NCBI RefSeq assembly: GCF_020085105.1
Contig: NC_058051.1
Span: 3,182,001 to 3,246,000, forward strand
Origin: Siniperca chuatsi
Taxonomy: Eukaryota; Chordata; Actinopteri; Centrarchiformes; Sinipercidae
Direction: 5' to 3'
DNA length: 64,000 nucleotides
Part shown: one piece after another, positions 47,693 through 63,235 of the stretch
Layout: each line of letters starts with the position of its first letter
Numbering within the stretch: the stretch's first letter is position 1
Position numbers and translations under genes: made by a program
The notes under the pieces: generated by a model
What the model saw: the letters and a program-made list of their open reading frames with translations, nothing else
Told to the model about the DNA's origin: nothing
Database searches by the model: none

Positions 47693-50600
47693 TCAGACCT
47701 GCTGTTTGCCCAGCTGGGCCCCGTCTCTCCCGCTTCTTGCAGATGATGGTACAAACTTGGGAATAATGATGGGTAGAGTGTCTCTTCCTTTAGCAGCCTG
47801 TCTTCCTGAGCCCTCTGTGGGCCCGAAGCCATTCTCTACATGCTCCCCTTCGTCCTCATCGTCCTCGTCATCTTCGTCGTCCTCGTCATCATCGTCGTCG
47901 TCATCTGACATATCATCTAGATCTGGAACAATCTTGGCCCCTGTCCTTGGCTCCATTCTCTCCTTAGCTCCAGTAAGCTGTTTGTCACCATAGAGACGTA
48001 CCTCGCCCTCTCGTTCCTGGTTATCCCTCTGCTGCTCTTCCTCATCACTGTCAGAGTCAATGGCAATGGGCTCGGAAAGGTCTAGAGGCATTTTCTGTGG
48101 TATGGTGCTGTTGATTGTCTTGGTTTGGTCTCTGCTGGCATTGTTGGGTTTCGGGGCAGACGGTGTTGCTTTAGTACCTTCCACAGTCTCAGTTGGCTTT
48201 CCCTTTCGTGGCAGGGCTACACCGCCATTAGCAGCTACAAGCTCCTTGTGTCTCCGGAGAGCCTGCTCTGACACCCCCATATGCATCCTAGATGTCCGCC
48301 TTTTGCTATGCCTGCCCTCGTACACGCCATCCTGGACGAACGCCAGCTCGTGACTCACTTTGCTGAGCTCATGCATACTGAACCCGAGCAACACGCTGGC
48401 ATTCTGGGTTTCGCATTCCTGTACGCATTTCCTCCTTCTGTTGACAAAGTGGCTGGAGATGTCCGACTTCCACAACCACAGACTGGCTGCCAGTTTCTCC
48501 ACCTCCCGTCGTGTGGGATATGGCACTCGACTGAAATACTGCGTTAGAAATGACTTCCTGGATTCATACGACTCGTTTTCGTGTCCTTTGGGGTCAAGAG
48601 CCAGAACTACAGGTTCATCGGGATTTTCTACAAATGTAGATGGACCGTTGCTATCCTGTGGGTGGGCCCTTTCCCCAGGGGGTCCCGGCCTCCTCCGTTT
48701 CGGTGCACTAGTGTCAGAGCTATCAAAGCTGGCCCGTTTGAGAACGCTGCTCTGGGCCTGGCTGACCCGAGAAGAATGAGCTGCCCGGCTGTCTTGTCCA
48801 TTCTGGGATTTCCCTACACCTCGACAGTGCACCAAGTGTAGAGTGATGGTGGAGGCAGTCATGTTACTAGTATAAACCCCCAAGCAGTGAATACACTTGT
48901 AGGTCAGTTTCTTTTCTACAGGGTGGACTGTCTGAATCACCTGGTGCCTCTCTCTCAGGTGGTGAGCCAATGAGTCTGAGATTGGGCCCTTGAGGATAGA
49001 GAAGCAAAGAGGACACAGTGTCTTGCCCACATCCCTCTTGTAGGGCACAGATGCCTGTGGGGCACTCTTGGTTGGTGCACTGTCAGCGGCCCCGGAAGGT
49101 GTTTTGGGTGGGTGCTGAGGCATTAACCTCTTGCCTGATATTAAGGAGGCAGACAAGGCTGATGACACAGCGGTGTTGTTGTTTTGAGCGTGAAACGCCA
49201 CCGACTCCTCTGGGGCGTCTCTCATGTTGTAGGTAGTAACAATCAGTTGAACATTCTTGGGATTGCCCTGCTGCAGAGTGAGGTCAAAGGTCAAGGGAGA
49301 ATCTGTGCGAGGGCCAACGCTCTCATCTGGATGCGACAGCCGCATGTGGGCCACCATCTTCTCAACGTCATTGAAGGTTGCACGGCAGTGTGGGCAAGAC
49401 AGACCATGGATCAACATGTGGTTTAACAGTGTGTCACTGGGGAGATAGCGGTTGCAGTAGAGACACTTGCTGGTGAAGTTGTGGATCTTCATGATGTAGT
49501 TGGCTACAGCAGGCACCTTTTCCGCTTTGTGCTCTTTCTCAAAATGAGAACTGTACACATTCTCTGGGAAGAGCTCATTGCAGATAGTGCAGATTTTCCA
49601 CTTCTGTGTGTAGGATGTGCCGAGGACTGAGGAACCACTTTTCTTGGCCGTGACAGAGGCTACAGTAGTAGCTGCCGCCTGGACACGTGAACCCAGAGGG
49701 TTGGATTTGAGTGAGGAAGAGGCACTGACCACAACTGGACTCCGCAGGCTGCCACCAGAAATAAGCTGCTTTGCTGCATGAGACTGCTGGGGCACAGAAA
49801 CCTGGGCATTCCCTGGTAAAGTAACCCTCACCTGCTGGCTGCCGATGGAGAACGACTGGGTGGTACCGGCCTTTAATCTTACTGCATCATGTTTCATCCC
49901 AGATAGAAGATTTGAGTTGAAGCCTGTCTTTGATGCGATGACAACTCGACCCAGCTGGTGTGAGCCAGGAGACCTGGTAGTGGCCATTACTGCACCTTTA
50001 GGGCCCATCCCAATGATGGTCTTGTCTCCTTGGGTTTTGGGGGGGATCATGATGATGGGTTTGGGACGGGGGACTATCACACTGGTGTGCCCAATCATGG
50101 CAGTCACCTGGTAGCCAATCCTCTCATGGTCCTCAATGACGTGTTGAACAAGTGCCTCGTAGGTCCTTGGAACAAACAGACACTTCTTGCAGTGAATCTG
50201 GTTACTGTTAACATTGTTTGTGTTAGTACTTTCTGTATTCGCTGTGGCTCCTGCTGTGCCACCATTCTGAGAATTTGTCTTCTCTCCTGGTTTCACAATA
50301 TATGGCTGGGCCACTTGCTGGAAGTGTTCCCGGTAGATGTGCTTTCGCACTACATTGTACAAAGGGTCTCTGTAGGTGCACTTCTTGCAGTAGTAAACCG
50401 CCTGTTCCACACTGTCCCCGGTCCTCTTCAGCACCCCGTCCTTCATCATGATCCCACCAACTCCCACCGCCATTCCACCAGGGCCCTGCCGCACAGTGTT
50501 GTTAGGCATGTGGAAAAGTTTGATGTGCGTTTCCAGAGTCTTTTTGTTACCATTGTAAGTGCAGTAGGGGCAGTTGAGCAGAATGTTGTTCTCAAAGTCC

Positions 50601-50695
50601 TCGCTGTGGACATTGCGGAAGTGGCTCTTGTATGCAGAGAAGTACTTGGATGAAAAGAGGCAGCCGGAGCAGCAGAAAGGCTTTGATCTGTAGTC
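47693..50695 (-). CDS. adnp: adnp last coding exon (all zinc fingers and homeodomain)
   Basis: A single 3003-nt exon coding for 1000 residues, from [12 protein letters not shown] to the stop at 47693-47695, after a GTCTCCAG acceptor. The vertebrate gene likewise carries most of the protein in one last exon. Long frames on the opposite strand here are shadows. Confidence 0.97.
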   Translation of the reverse strand, partial: DYRSKPFCCSGCLFSSKYFSAYKSHFRNVHSEDFENNILLNCPYCTYNGNKKTLETHIKLFHMPNNTVRQGPGGMAVGVGGIMMKDGVLKRTGDSVEQAVYYCKKCTYRDPLYNVVRKHIYREHFQQVAQPYIVKPGEKTNSQNGGTAGATANTESTNTNNVNSNQIHCKKCLFVPRTYEALVQHVIEDHERIGYQVTAMIGHTSVIVPRPKPIIMIPPKTQGDKTIIGMGPKGAVMATTRSPGSHQLGRVVIASKTGFNSNLLSGMKHDAVRLKAGTTQSFSIGSQQVRVTLPGNAQVSVPQQSHAAKQLISGGSLRSPVVVSASSSLKSNPLGSRVQAAATTVASVTAKKSGSSVLGTSYTQKWKICTICNELFPENVYSSHFEKEHKAEKVPAVANYIMKIHNFTSKCLYCNRYLPSDTLLNHMLIHGLSCPHCRATFNDVEKMVAHMRLSHPDESVGPRTDSPLTFDLTLQQGNPKNVQLIVTTYNMRDAPEESVAFHAQNNNTAVSSALSASLISGKRLMPQHPPKTPSGAADSAPTKSAPQASVPYKRDVGKTLCPLCFSILKGPISDSLAHHLRERHQVIQTVHPVEKKLTYKCIHCLGVYTSNMTASTITLHLVHCRGVGKSQNGQDSRAAHSSRVSQAQSSVLKRASFDSSDTSAPKRRRPGPPGERAHPQDSNGPSTFVENPDEPVVLALDPKGHENESYESRKSFLTQYFSRVPYPTRREVEKLAASLWLWKSDISSHFVNRRRKCVQECETQNASVLLGFSMHELSKVSHELAFVQDGVYEGRHSKRRTSRMHMGVSEQALRRHKELVAANGGVALPRKGKPTETVEGTKATPSAPKPNNASRDQTKTINSTIPQKMPLDLSEPIAIDSDSDEEEQQRDNQEREGEVRLYGDKQLTGAKERMEPRTGAKIVPDLDDMSDDDDDDDEDDEDDEDDEDEGEHVENGFGPTEGSGRQAAKGRDTLPIIIPKFVPSSARSGRDGAQLGKQQV

Positions 50696-51905
50696 CTGGA
50701 GACACAAAGGTGGGAAAAAGCTTAGACTTTGCAAGGTCTTTGTCTGAGAGAATTAAAACCATTTTATTGCACCTTAATACATTTCTTCTGTGTTTGCGGT
50801 GTGAACAAAACAAATAACTCAAAACAAAAGATTCAAATAGTGTTGCAAAAAACAGGATATTTATGTGAGTATCTGTGTGTGTCACACACCTGGACTTTGG
50901 TATGTGACGGTTCCCACATGCACACATCTTCCCAGGTAGTGTGCTTTATATACACCTCTGGAGGAGTAAAGTCTTTATAGTCCTAAACAACAAGGAAATT
51001 AAGATTAATACTTGATGATGAAACAAAAGGCACAATCAATCAGGAGAGTATTATTTGAAACATCACAAAGGCTGCCTCTATGGACGCATGAGATGTATAA
51101 AAATAAAATTCTGGCTCATAGTTCTTATGTCTAAATAAAATTTTTTACCAAAACCTTATAAACATTATGACATATTTCAGATAGTCCCCTTCAAGTCTAA
51201 ACCCCCATCTAACCCCACCAAATCTGTATAAGTCTTCGTGTTTGTGCCTATGCCTCTATGAAATCCAGAGAACTAGATGCTGAATTATGTAAATACTTTG
51301 GTTTCTGCTTTTAAGCCAGAAGAGCATCTTTCTCCTACATTAAGTGAGATATAACAGAATGCTGACATGGTGTCAATGAGGGTAATCGCATTATACTGTA
51401 TGTGTTATACGAGTCCAGTTCATAGATTCCTATCATCATACATTCTCTACATTTATGCAGCAGTGCCAGGCACCCGACTGCTGAACCCTTACTTCCCACA
51501 GTGAGCCAAATGGACGAGTAATCTCAACTCCTAAACTGACCTTATTATTAAACCAAATCAAGTTTCTCATATTTATACCAATGCTACATGTATCCAAACA
51601 AGAGCCATTCTTAAAGCTCAGCAAGAGATGAAAATGATGCTGGGAATATGAATTAGAAGATAATCAAAGTCATTTTTGGCAATCTCGAGGAAACGCCGAG
51701 AATGCATACACTGTATTCTTCATAAGACAAAGCTATCAACACAAAGGTACAGTAGACTGTGCGGTCATCATAATAAAAATAGTCTGGGCACGCTCACCTC
51801 TAGGTGATCTCTACAGAACTCCAAGCCGATGTCTCCCAGGACCTTCTTGACATTTTTCCTCGCTTTCCGCAGACTGCCCAGGTTATTGACAGGGAGCTGG
51901 AACAT
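47693..51905 (-). CDS. adnp: ADNP, activity-dependent neuroprotector homeobox protein
   Basis: ADNP is a nuclear zinc-finger/homeodomain factor that works with CHD4 and HP1 (ChAHP complex) to silence chromatin and is essential in development. Exons: 51798-51905, 50890-50982, 47693-50695, total 1067 residues (human 1102). The start [17 protein letters not shown] is the human one. Nine C2H2-type fingers are visible; their first cysteine pairs are at about 75/79, 109/112, 170/173, 236/239, 436/439, 478/481, 501/504, 628/631 and 668/671. The homeodomain is about 760-829 ([21 protein letters not shown], then NRRRKC). The eight residues equivalent to the human NAP peptide (NAPVSIPQ) read NAQVSVPQ at 363-370. 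The tail has a 25-residue Asp/Glu run near residue 1010 and ends LGKQQV. Fish carry two ADNP copies; which one this is cannot be decided here. Confidence 0.97.
50890..50982 (-). CDS. adnp: adnp middle coding exon
   Basis: A 93-nt phase 0-0 exon coding for [20 protein letters not shown] and [11 protein letters not shown], matching human [20 protein letters not shown]. Acceptor TTTAG; the donor GTGTGT is weak. Confidence 0.93.
51798..51905 (-). CDS. adnp: adnp first coding exon
   Basis: Codes for 36 residues from [10 protein letters not shown] to CRDHLE; the exon itself reaches 51914 with 9 nt of leader after a TATTCAG acceptor, so at least one noncoding exon lies upstream. Donor GTGAGC. Confidence 0.95.
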
Positions 51906-53905
51906 TCTGCCCACCTGAATAGAAAAGACACATACAGCATGTTATCAACAGGTGCAGGGTAGGTGTCTGATAACGAAACGCCAAGTGATGAAATGATCAG
52001 TTCACCGAAAAGGACCTTTAACTTGATTTAACTTTCCTAGTATAACAGCTAAAAAGTAAAGCCTTGATCAAAACCCCTTTCAGACATGAAATACGCAACA
52101 TTGATGACTTCAACTATCTGTTAAAGTAATGGCTTTTTGGCATTTAGACATAGTTGTCTGTTACGTAAATGTTTGTTATGGCTTAATTCAGGCATGACTA
52201 CAGATGTGACAACTAGTTATGGTCACATCTGTAGCAAGAGTCATATGACTAAAAGTGATATAGTTGTTCCCCAATAGATTATCAAGCCAAAGTGCACCCT
52301 CCTAGCAGGGATTCAGACCAAAAAACAGCCCTGCGTTAAAACAGCACAATGGGCTGCGTTGGTGGGGGAGCGTTGTTTTAGGTACCGCTGAGACAATGAA
52401 AAAGTCCACTTTGACTAACAGTTTAATGCGTTTAAAGGCTTATTTCTAAACCTTTGTGCCAAAACACTGCACAAAGGTTTGTAATACTCAGACAAATTAT
52501 TCTTTTGTTGTGACGAAAACAGTAGAAATACAGTGGTTACATTATAAAGTAATCTACCAGAAATGTGCGCTTGCATGTATGTGACAACACAGTGCGTTGC
52601 TGGATAACGTTGCGGCAAAGGTTGTGCCTGGTTCAGCTTCTTTTCCATATGACCCTGCGTTGTTTTGCCCAAGCCCTCTGCATTAGTACCCCCACTGCGC
52701 TGACAGACTGGCTGACACTGACAGCGTGACAGTGAGCGAGCATGCACAATACCAAGATCCTGAACCTGAAGCAGCTCAACTGAATTATATATCATTTACA
52801 CCTGCACTTTTCCTCCTGTGACATGTCAAAACGTATCCAATGAAAAAGGTCTATTAGCAAAGCTTCGAGTCCCTTACAGAGATTTTAATAGCCTGATGAG
52901 ACTTAAGTGTACGGTGACGACATACACATTCCTGCCAGTGGTTTCACACTATTCCACTGATTGACTGGTGGTGGTAATACAACAAGATACACAGCAATGC
53001 ATCAGCAAAGGCAGGATAGAAGGAGACTGCTAGCTTGTAAACATGGATGTAAAAAATGCAGGTTTCAAATATATATATTTGGCTTTGCTAATTTTTAAAC
53101 GCACTTAATGTGTTTGTTGGACCTCAAGGATACACACACTGCTGTGGTGAGAAACACTGAATGTAAACATAACTTTTAACTCCAGGCCACCTTTAACTAC
53201 AAAGTTGCAAGCCAGTGCTCAATGTTTTTTTTATATTTATGATAAAAACACAGCCTAGTTTTTACATTGTACGCCCGCTGTGTACTAAACCTAATGACCT
53301 TTTTTTGTTGTTCCAGCCCATCAAAGCTTTGATTTGACCTGGGGAAACCTCACGTACCTCTGGAGTAGAAAGAAAGGTTGCTAACACAAAAACAGACCCA
53401 CTGATTCCATACAACATACAGCTAAACCCCCATCCAGCCATTCATTATGTTGTAAACACTAACAACAAGTTTAGCATTAGGAAAGGCACCTTTTGCCAGA
53501 GGAAGTAAGGGCTGTCTAATTCACTGTTTGAAAGTAGCTGGTTGAATGTCTCTATTCAAATCCGAGCTCCATATAGTGAGGTCAAAGGTCACTCATGCAC
53601 GATGACATAAAGGCGGCTCAGTGACAACAACAGCACAGTCCCAAACAATTCCTGTGAACGCTTATTTCCCTTCTAGAAAACACAAAACAGAGAGAGGAAA
53701 CTGTGTGTGTGTTTCCACCAACTGTTGGCCTAGTGAAGAGCCTAGATAACCAGAGACATTTCTGTCAATCCGCATGTCTGTCTCACTGTCTTGCCTGCCT
53801 GCTGTCTGTCTGTGTGTCTGTCTCCCATTCAGAAATGGGCAAGAGTGAGTGAAAGAGACACACACCCTTGCCCCATCTCTGTCTCTTTCCTGCTTTCTCC
53901 CATTA

Positions 53906-53919
53906 CTTGTAGATGGCGC
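53906..53919 (+). promoter_or_regulatory. CTCF-type motif
   Basis: CTTGTAGATGGCGC matches the 14-position consensus at 12 sites with an intact 10-base core. Located beside the purine tract in the adnp intron. Confidence 0.38.
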
Positions 53920-54029
53920 TAGAGGAACTCCATTATGTAAGCCTCCCTATACTCTGCCTGCCCCCTTTTTCTCCCTTCCTCGCAATACCATCACAGAATG
54001 GCGCCTCCTATTGAGCCAGCAGCAGCCTC

Positions 54030-54570
54030 TACAATATGTCTGCAGTGGAGGGGAGGGGAGGGTAGGGGAGGGAGGAGAGGAGGGAGGGTTGTTGGAAGGG
54101 AGGAAGGGGAGGGACAGAAGGAGCTAGAGAGATCAGCGAAGGGGGAGGGTGAGTGTGAGAGAGGATGATGTGGTGGTGATGGGGGGTGAGGGAGCTGGGA
54201 GGAGGAGGGGAGCGAGTGAGCAAGGGTAGAAGGAGTGTGAGGGGAGAGATGAGAGGAAAGGAGAGAGGACAGAGAGTGAGCTCCGGAAGTGGAGGGGAGG
54301 GGGTGGGGAGGTAGGGAGGTCTGACAGACAGGCTCAGAGGAGAAGGAAGGGAGGGAGGGTGAGTGAAGGAGGGGAAGAGGCTGGGGGGGGGGGGGGGGGT
54401 GGAAGAGGGTGAGAGAAAGAGGGGGCGATGGATAGGCACAGAGGGGAGGGGGGTGGGAGGAAGAAAAGGAGAGAGAAAAAAGCCAAAGAGAGGCAGAGTA
54501 GGAGGGAAGGGAGGGAGAGAAGGAGGAGAGGAGAGGTGATAGGAGGCTGCTCTGCTGAGGGCTGCTGGCA
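54030..54570. repeat. Purine-rich (plus strand) tract with G17 run
   Basis: About 540 bp made almost wholly of GGGAGG, GGAGAG and GGAAGG words. It includes an uninterrupted run of 17 G at 54383-54399 and many GGG triplets spaced by 1-4 bases (for example around 54050-54075), fitting G-quadruplex and triplex (H-DNA) rules. The transcribed strand of adnp would carry it as CCCTCC-type RNA. Confidence 0.85.
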
Positions 54571-56294
54571 GAAAACAGGTTTCCCCCTTCTACTGTGTGA
54601 TGAAAAAGAAAAAACAAGAGGCCTACAAACCTTCAACCACAGATTTCCTCACATTCACTCAGTCCTTCACTGGGACATGATAACCTACGTTCTGGTTGAC
54701 CGCTGCCGTTTACACTTCTTCAATGTGTAGATGTTTACTGAGGGGAGAAGCTTCTGGTGACATCCATATTCACACCAGTACCATAAAAGTTTGGGATGTG
54801 TAAAATGCACTGGGTTTAGTTGTGTCAATAGTCTCAACACCTGTCTGTAGACCTTAGCAATAAAAGGTGGAGGGCTGGCTGTATATGAGGCTCTGTGTGT
54901 AGTTGATGGTAGTGACCATGATGATACAAGATAGATTTATTGATCATGTACACAGGGTTGTATAATGAGATTTTGTTTTGTAGTTACCTTTATGCTACTC
55001 ACACACACATACACACAGGAGATCAGTGAATAAATAAAATCAAAGAAATATCATCATAATCACAATCTGACACTTGTCCTGACCATGTGACAGCCCTCAT
55101 CCACCTGGATCAAACACGAGGTAGGAGTGCATCCCAACCCCGGTGTCACCTGGCTGAAATCTGATCATATTCCTTTCACCTTTGAGGGTGTGCTTCAAAA
55201 GGAAAACATAATTTAACAAACGGTTATATGAATTCTATGCCACAATCTATCTGTGGTTGTGATTATGTATCGTGTGTCCCCACGACAAAACTCTGTACAG
55301 TATTGTTGCTGCACTTTCAATATTCAATAGCATTTCTCGCATTGGAAACGTTATAACTCGCAAGATCTGTCGTGGTGGCGTTAGCTGTGGACATAACCAC
55401 ATCGTGCGGGGTTGTAACGTTAGTGTCAGTGAATCTAATCTCCGATCAATATCTGGCAGTATCCAGATCGATAGCTTTGGCAGGGAGCTGCTGCTGCCAC
55501 TGACAAAGAATGGGGACACACCGCCGCTAAGTTAGCATGCTAAGCTAGCCAACTCGCACCAACAACATGAGCTGTTCAAAAACTAATGCTGCCATTTCTG
55601 TCCTTAATTTTAAACAAAGGACATTCGCCAGCATTTTACCGGGGCTGTTATAAACAAGCCTACTGGAGAAGTCATTCAACTTGAGGTTGCATTGAACCCC
55701 CTGACTTACAGAAACATAACGTTACAGCCAAGTTACCTTAGCTGTAGTTCACCACCACCCATCACATCACCGCAGGTAACATTAGCCACGGCTAACTATC
55801 TCGCTTTGACGGTTCTGCCCAACATTATGACAGACAAGTTTACCTGCTTTCACATCCAGTGCTCCCGTCTGAGTGAATGTGTCACCTCAGGATGACTGAG
55901 GAGATGTATAGACACTTTAACTTTTCCCCCCCAGATAGCTCGGTAATATCCTTTCAGGTGACAACTAGCTTCGTGGGGGAGAACCAGCCACCAGTCCGTC
56001 CGTCGGTCGGTCTACCTTCCAAAACCGACTCTCCCTCGCCGACAAGGGCTATCTTCTTCCCTCTGGTCGGCAAACGGGAACAGAAAGCCTCCGAGCGTCA
56101 TTAGACAATTAAAACCTCCATCCCGCGGAGTGGTGAGGGCGGACACATGTCCTGTTGTTGGGAACAACTACCGGCGTACCCGCTCTTTCAAATAAATTGC
56201 CTTAAGTCTGTTTATGCTTGCCTGGCAGCCGATAACGCTTTGCCCATTCTGTTCTCTGACAGACAATACACATCCAGCCTAGAAACTGCCCTAT

Positions 56295-56306
56295 CCAAAA
56301 TGGCGC
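56295..56306 (+). promoter_or_regulatory. YY1-type motif
   Basis: CCAAAATGGCGC carries the AAnATGGCG core of YY1. It is followed 12 bp later by an ETS site, a common housekeeping promoter pair. Confidence 0.5.
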
Positions 56307-56318
56307 AAATAAAAGGGG

Positions 56319-56326
56319 CGGAAGTG
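56319..56326 (+). promoter_or_regulatory. ETS/GABPA-type motif CGGAAGTG
   Basis: A consensus ETS core GGAAGTG in the adnp CpG region next to the YY1-type motif. Confidence 0.45.
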
Positions 56327-56465
56327 ACATCTACTTGATTAGCATAAATAATCTCATTGTGGGATCCTCACGAGTCTGCACAATAAAACTCTTGATTGGT
56401 TTGTCAATCAGTTTGGCCAATTAAGCAAACATCTCTTCAAAAAATACCCACCTCCTCCCTCAAAA

Positions 56466-56524
56466 ACTGCGGCGGGCCTTTGGTTTCTATGTTCAAGTCT
56501 TTGGGGTAAACAACCCGCCGCAGT
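56466..56524. repeat. Inverted repeat with 11-bp perfect arms
   Basis: ACTGCGGCGGG (56466-56476) and CCCGCCGCAGT (56514-56524) are exact reverse complements separated by 37 bases, in the CpG-rich region upstream of adnp. Confidence 0.7.
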
Positions 56525-56581
56525 AGTTGCGGGATCTGGCCGACAGCGGGCGTCCTTTTGGAGTGGGTCTCTCCGATCTAA

Positions 56582-56591
56582 GCGCATGCGC
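56582..56591. promoter_or_regulatory. NRF1 palindrome GCGCATGCGC
   Basis: A perfect palindromic NRF1 site, typical of CpG-island promoters. About 270 bp from the YY1/ETS pair. Confidence 0.6.
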
Positions 56592-56690
56592 GGTTTCGCT
56601 ACATCTGGCGCCCCCCCCGCCCCCCTTGCGGAAGGTCGGATGTACACAGTGCCTGAGCACTCAGCTGGAGTGGTATCAACGGTTGGGCCA

Positions 56691-56704
56691 ACGGTAGGTG
56701 GCGC
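56691..56704 (+). promoter_or_regulatory. CTCF-type motif
   Basis: ACGGTAGGTGGCGC matches the consensus at 12 of 14 positions with the entire core. About 110 bp beyond the NRF1 site, between adnp and dpm1. Confidence 0.4.
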
Positions 56705-56839
56705 TGTACTATGCAGCGTCAGTAACTGCCCAATTCTACCAAACTGACCGGGACTACTTTCCTGTACGGTAGCCTGGTGAAGGGCAGCCCAAGAACAGCG
56801 CTGTATGTCGGCACATAATCCAGTGTGACACTGCATTTA

Positions 56840-57460
56840 AATGGTTAAAGTGATGGTAAAAGTTCTCCATCAGCTGGGGTTAATTCTTGTATCATCATCA
56901 TCATCAAAGTGTTTTTTTTACTGCTAGTACCTGACCGACTCTGGGTTTGCTGCGTGGTAATTAAATTAAACATGTTAATTTAAGAATATGCAACATATTA
57001 CAACTCTCTTCAAGACGGGGGCCTCAAGATCATGTAACAAAGCAGGACACAAGTGTCAGTTGATGCTTTCAAGGTGCATATTCCCTAACAAACGTTCAAA
57101 TGTATAGACACAAACCAGTACAAAACACAATAAGCCTGGAGCTTTCAGGGCCCCTGGAGGTCTGGGGCCCCGGGGCAGTTGCCTGCTCGGTAATCCAGCC
57201 TTGCACATGACACTTTCATTGGTGTAAGGAGAAAAGTGTGATGTTAAATGTCTATTACTATCTGCCTTTTTAAAATTCATTCATGTATTTATCCTGCTGT
57301 GACCCCTGGATGACATTTCCATTAGTGTACGTAAGAGAGATGTACAAGCTGGTACGTGCTGACTACTACTGCCTCAGCACAGAGTCTACCACACCATGTG
57401 CTGGGAAAGACCATGAGGTGTGGTTGAAAGCTCCAAAAGAAGGTAGCGACTGGCCTTTGA
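56840..57460. other. Intergenic gap between dpm1 3' end and adnp promoter
   Basis: AT-rich sequence with a (TCA)n-like ATCATCATCATCATC at 56891-56905. A minus-strand AATAAA at 57468-57473 may belong to dpm1. No gene seen. Confidence 0.5.
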
Positions 57461-57467
57461 GTTACAT

Positions 57468-57473
57468 TTTATT
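57468..57473 (-). terminator. Candidate dpm1 poly(A) signal AATAAA
   Basis: TTTATT on the plus strand, about 660 bp after the dpm1 stop. ATTAAA variants lie closer (near 57578 and 57740), so the true 3' end may be nearer. Confidence 0.25.
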
Positions 57474-58134
57474 TGTGTCAAACTACTGTTTCCAGGGTCA
57501 GGAATGAACTTTTACACTCAACTAAACATCCTCCTTTGGAGGGCAAGCCTCTGGTGAGCCGGGACCTTTGGCTTTCATTTTAATAGTTTACATGAGTGGC
57601 AGACATTATCATAAGTGGTGAGAAGCTGGTCGCTCTGCATAACCCATTTTAGGTTTTGACTCATAGTAAAAAAAAAAAAATTAAAAAAAAATTACAGTCA
57701 GGTAAACAAAAACAAAAAAACAGAGCCAACAATACAAACTGTTTAATTGTATACAAACAATCACAGCAGGTAAATGTGTACATAGAAACATCTGACAATG
57801 TTAATGCAGAGTTCAGTCAGCTGTCTGGATTGGGAATGATGAGACACTATGTGCTTTGTTCAAAATGTATTAAAGAGGATGATGGAAATGTAAAGCACTA
57901 TGTTCCTTCAGTATTCCGGACGGCTACTGACAGGGAACTATTTTATATTTACTGCTAACAGGGCAGAGAGATGTCTCCCTTGTCATTTGCCATCATGTCA
58001 CTGTCTGACCATAGGCAAGTGGAGCTTTTTCCCCCGTTAAAATTCAGATACAGCTACTGTATTAAAGACAGCGACTTAAAGAGCGAAAGGAATACTATAT
58101 GACCGTGCGATGTCCAAACTGAGGACATCACTGA

Positions 58135-62160
<4,026 letters not shown>

Positions 62161-62218
62161 ATTAATGGAATTTTATTAACAAGATAAAAACATACATACA
62201 TACAAAAAAACCCAAACA

Positions 62219-62250
<32 letters not shown>

Positions 62251-62284
62251 ACTCACTCACTCACTCACTCTCACACACACACAC
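62219..62284. repeat. Compound (CT)n(CACT)n(AC)n microsatellite
   Basis: About 14 CT units, then six ACTC units, then seven AC units without a break. Confidence 0.95.
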
Positions 62285-63235
62285 CATGTAAAGTTTATCA
62301 CCCAAACCCCAGGACATCAGAAAATGTAAACAGGAATCAATACGAATAGGTACAGTATAAAATATCATACATGAATAACTGTATACAGTAAATATAATAA
62401 ACAATATACAAATTATCATACACATGACAACAGACATTCTCACAGTATCATTTATACCATGGAACAAAAAGAAGCTTTTACACCATGGATTATGCATTTT
62501 CATTATCCTTGAGGCAGTTAAGGTTAGAATGGCAAATGAAATAGGTAGAAATGTAACACAGATGGCTAAACTACTTAGCATTGATACAGTGCATGAATAC
62601 ATAAACATAATAACAATAGGTTTCAGTGCGAATATGGTGTATAAGACAGCAAGTGACTGATCGCAATGGGAAAATATTTTCCTTTATGATGTTATCTGTT
62701 CATCAAAACACTATTCTATATTAGAAAGCTTCCTACTTATTTTTAGTTCATTTCTCAGCCATTTTCTATGTCAAAGAACACTGTAACAAGAGGACAGAGA
62801 GAGATTCTTCCTGTATTGTTTCCTTTTCTCACACATGATGAAGCTTGTGAAGCTTTCGCTTCAGTCAGTGGCCAAACATCTTCAGTGGTGCTTTTTTGGC
62901 TCCATTCCCAGCCTGTCATTCAGCTCCAAAGGAACCATAGTCATTTCAAACAGGCACCAGTCACCTTGCCATTGCTGCCTGCTTGTGAATATCCACTCAA
63001 GGCTGGTAGCCATAATAAGGGTCTTCTGGAAGAAAAGAGCACACGCAAAAAAGGGTCAACATGTAAGACAACTTTCACACTGTATTTGGCAGTGATGGCA
63101 TATTGTCATTGCACAAAATATATAGCCACAAGTGGCAATTAAGCATAATTATTTAAATAAAGAAAAATAATGTTTTCCCTGCCTTCCAACATACACAGGG
63201 TTATAGTTTTCAACTGCTACGATTAACTCCATTAA
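62285..63235. other. Unassigned region with a possible minus-strand terminal exon
   Basis: AT-rich. On the minus strand a good pyrimidine tract ends CTTTTCTTCCAG at 63026, followed by a very short open stretch (DPYYGYQP, stop at 62997-62999 if entered after two bases) and an AATAAA at 62172-62177. I cannot assign it to a family; it may be chance. Confidence 0.25.

Larger units (their letters stand above)
51915..55500. other. adnp 5' intron region
   Basis: About 3.6 kb between the first coding exon and the promoter region. It holds the purine-rich tract at 54.03-54.57 kb and a CTCF-type motif at 53906. No other coding exon seen; the position of any 5' UTR exon is unknown. Confidence 0.55.
55550..56620 (-). 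promoter_or_regulatory. adnp: adnp CpG-rich promoter region
   Basis: Sequence rich in CpG compared with its surroundings (CGTCCGTCGGTCGG near 56000), about 4 kb upstream of the first coding exon. It includes YY1-type, ETS and NRF1-type motifs listed separately. Presumed to contain the noncoding first exon. Confidence 0.55.

Noticed and set aside
50030-50653. 207-codon plus-strand frame opposite adnp
   Set aside because: Antisense shadow of the long adnp exon, whose own frame is clearly homologous to vertebrate ADNP.
53991-54617. 208-codon minus-strand frame
   Set aside because: Product of the purine/pyrimidine tract (Ser/Pro/Leu only); not a gene.
56408-56836. 142-codon minus-strand frame upstream of adnp
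   Set aside because: Lies in the GC-rich promoter area where stop codons are rare; no recognisable domain and no conservation evidence.
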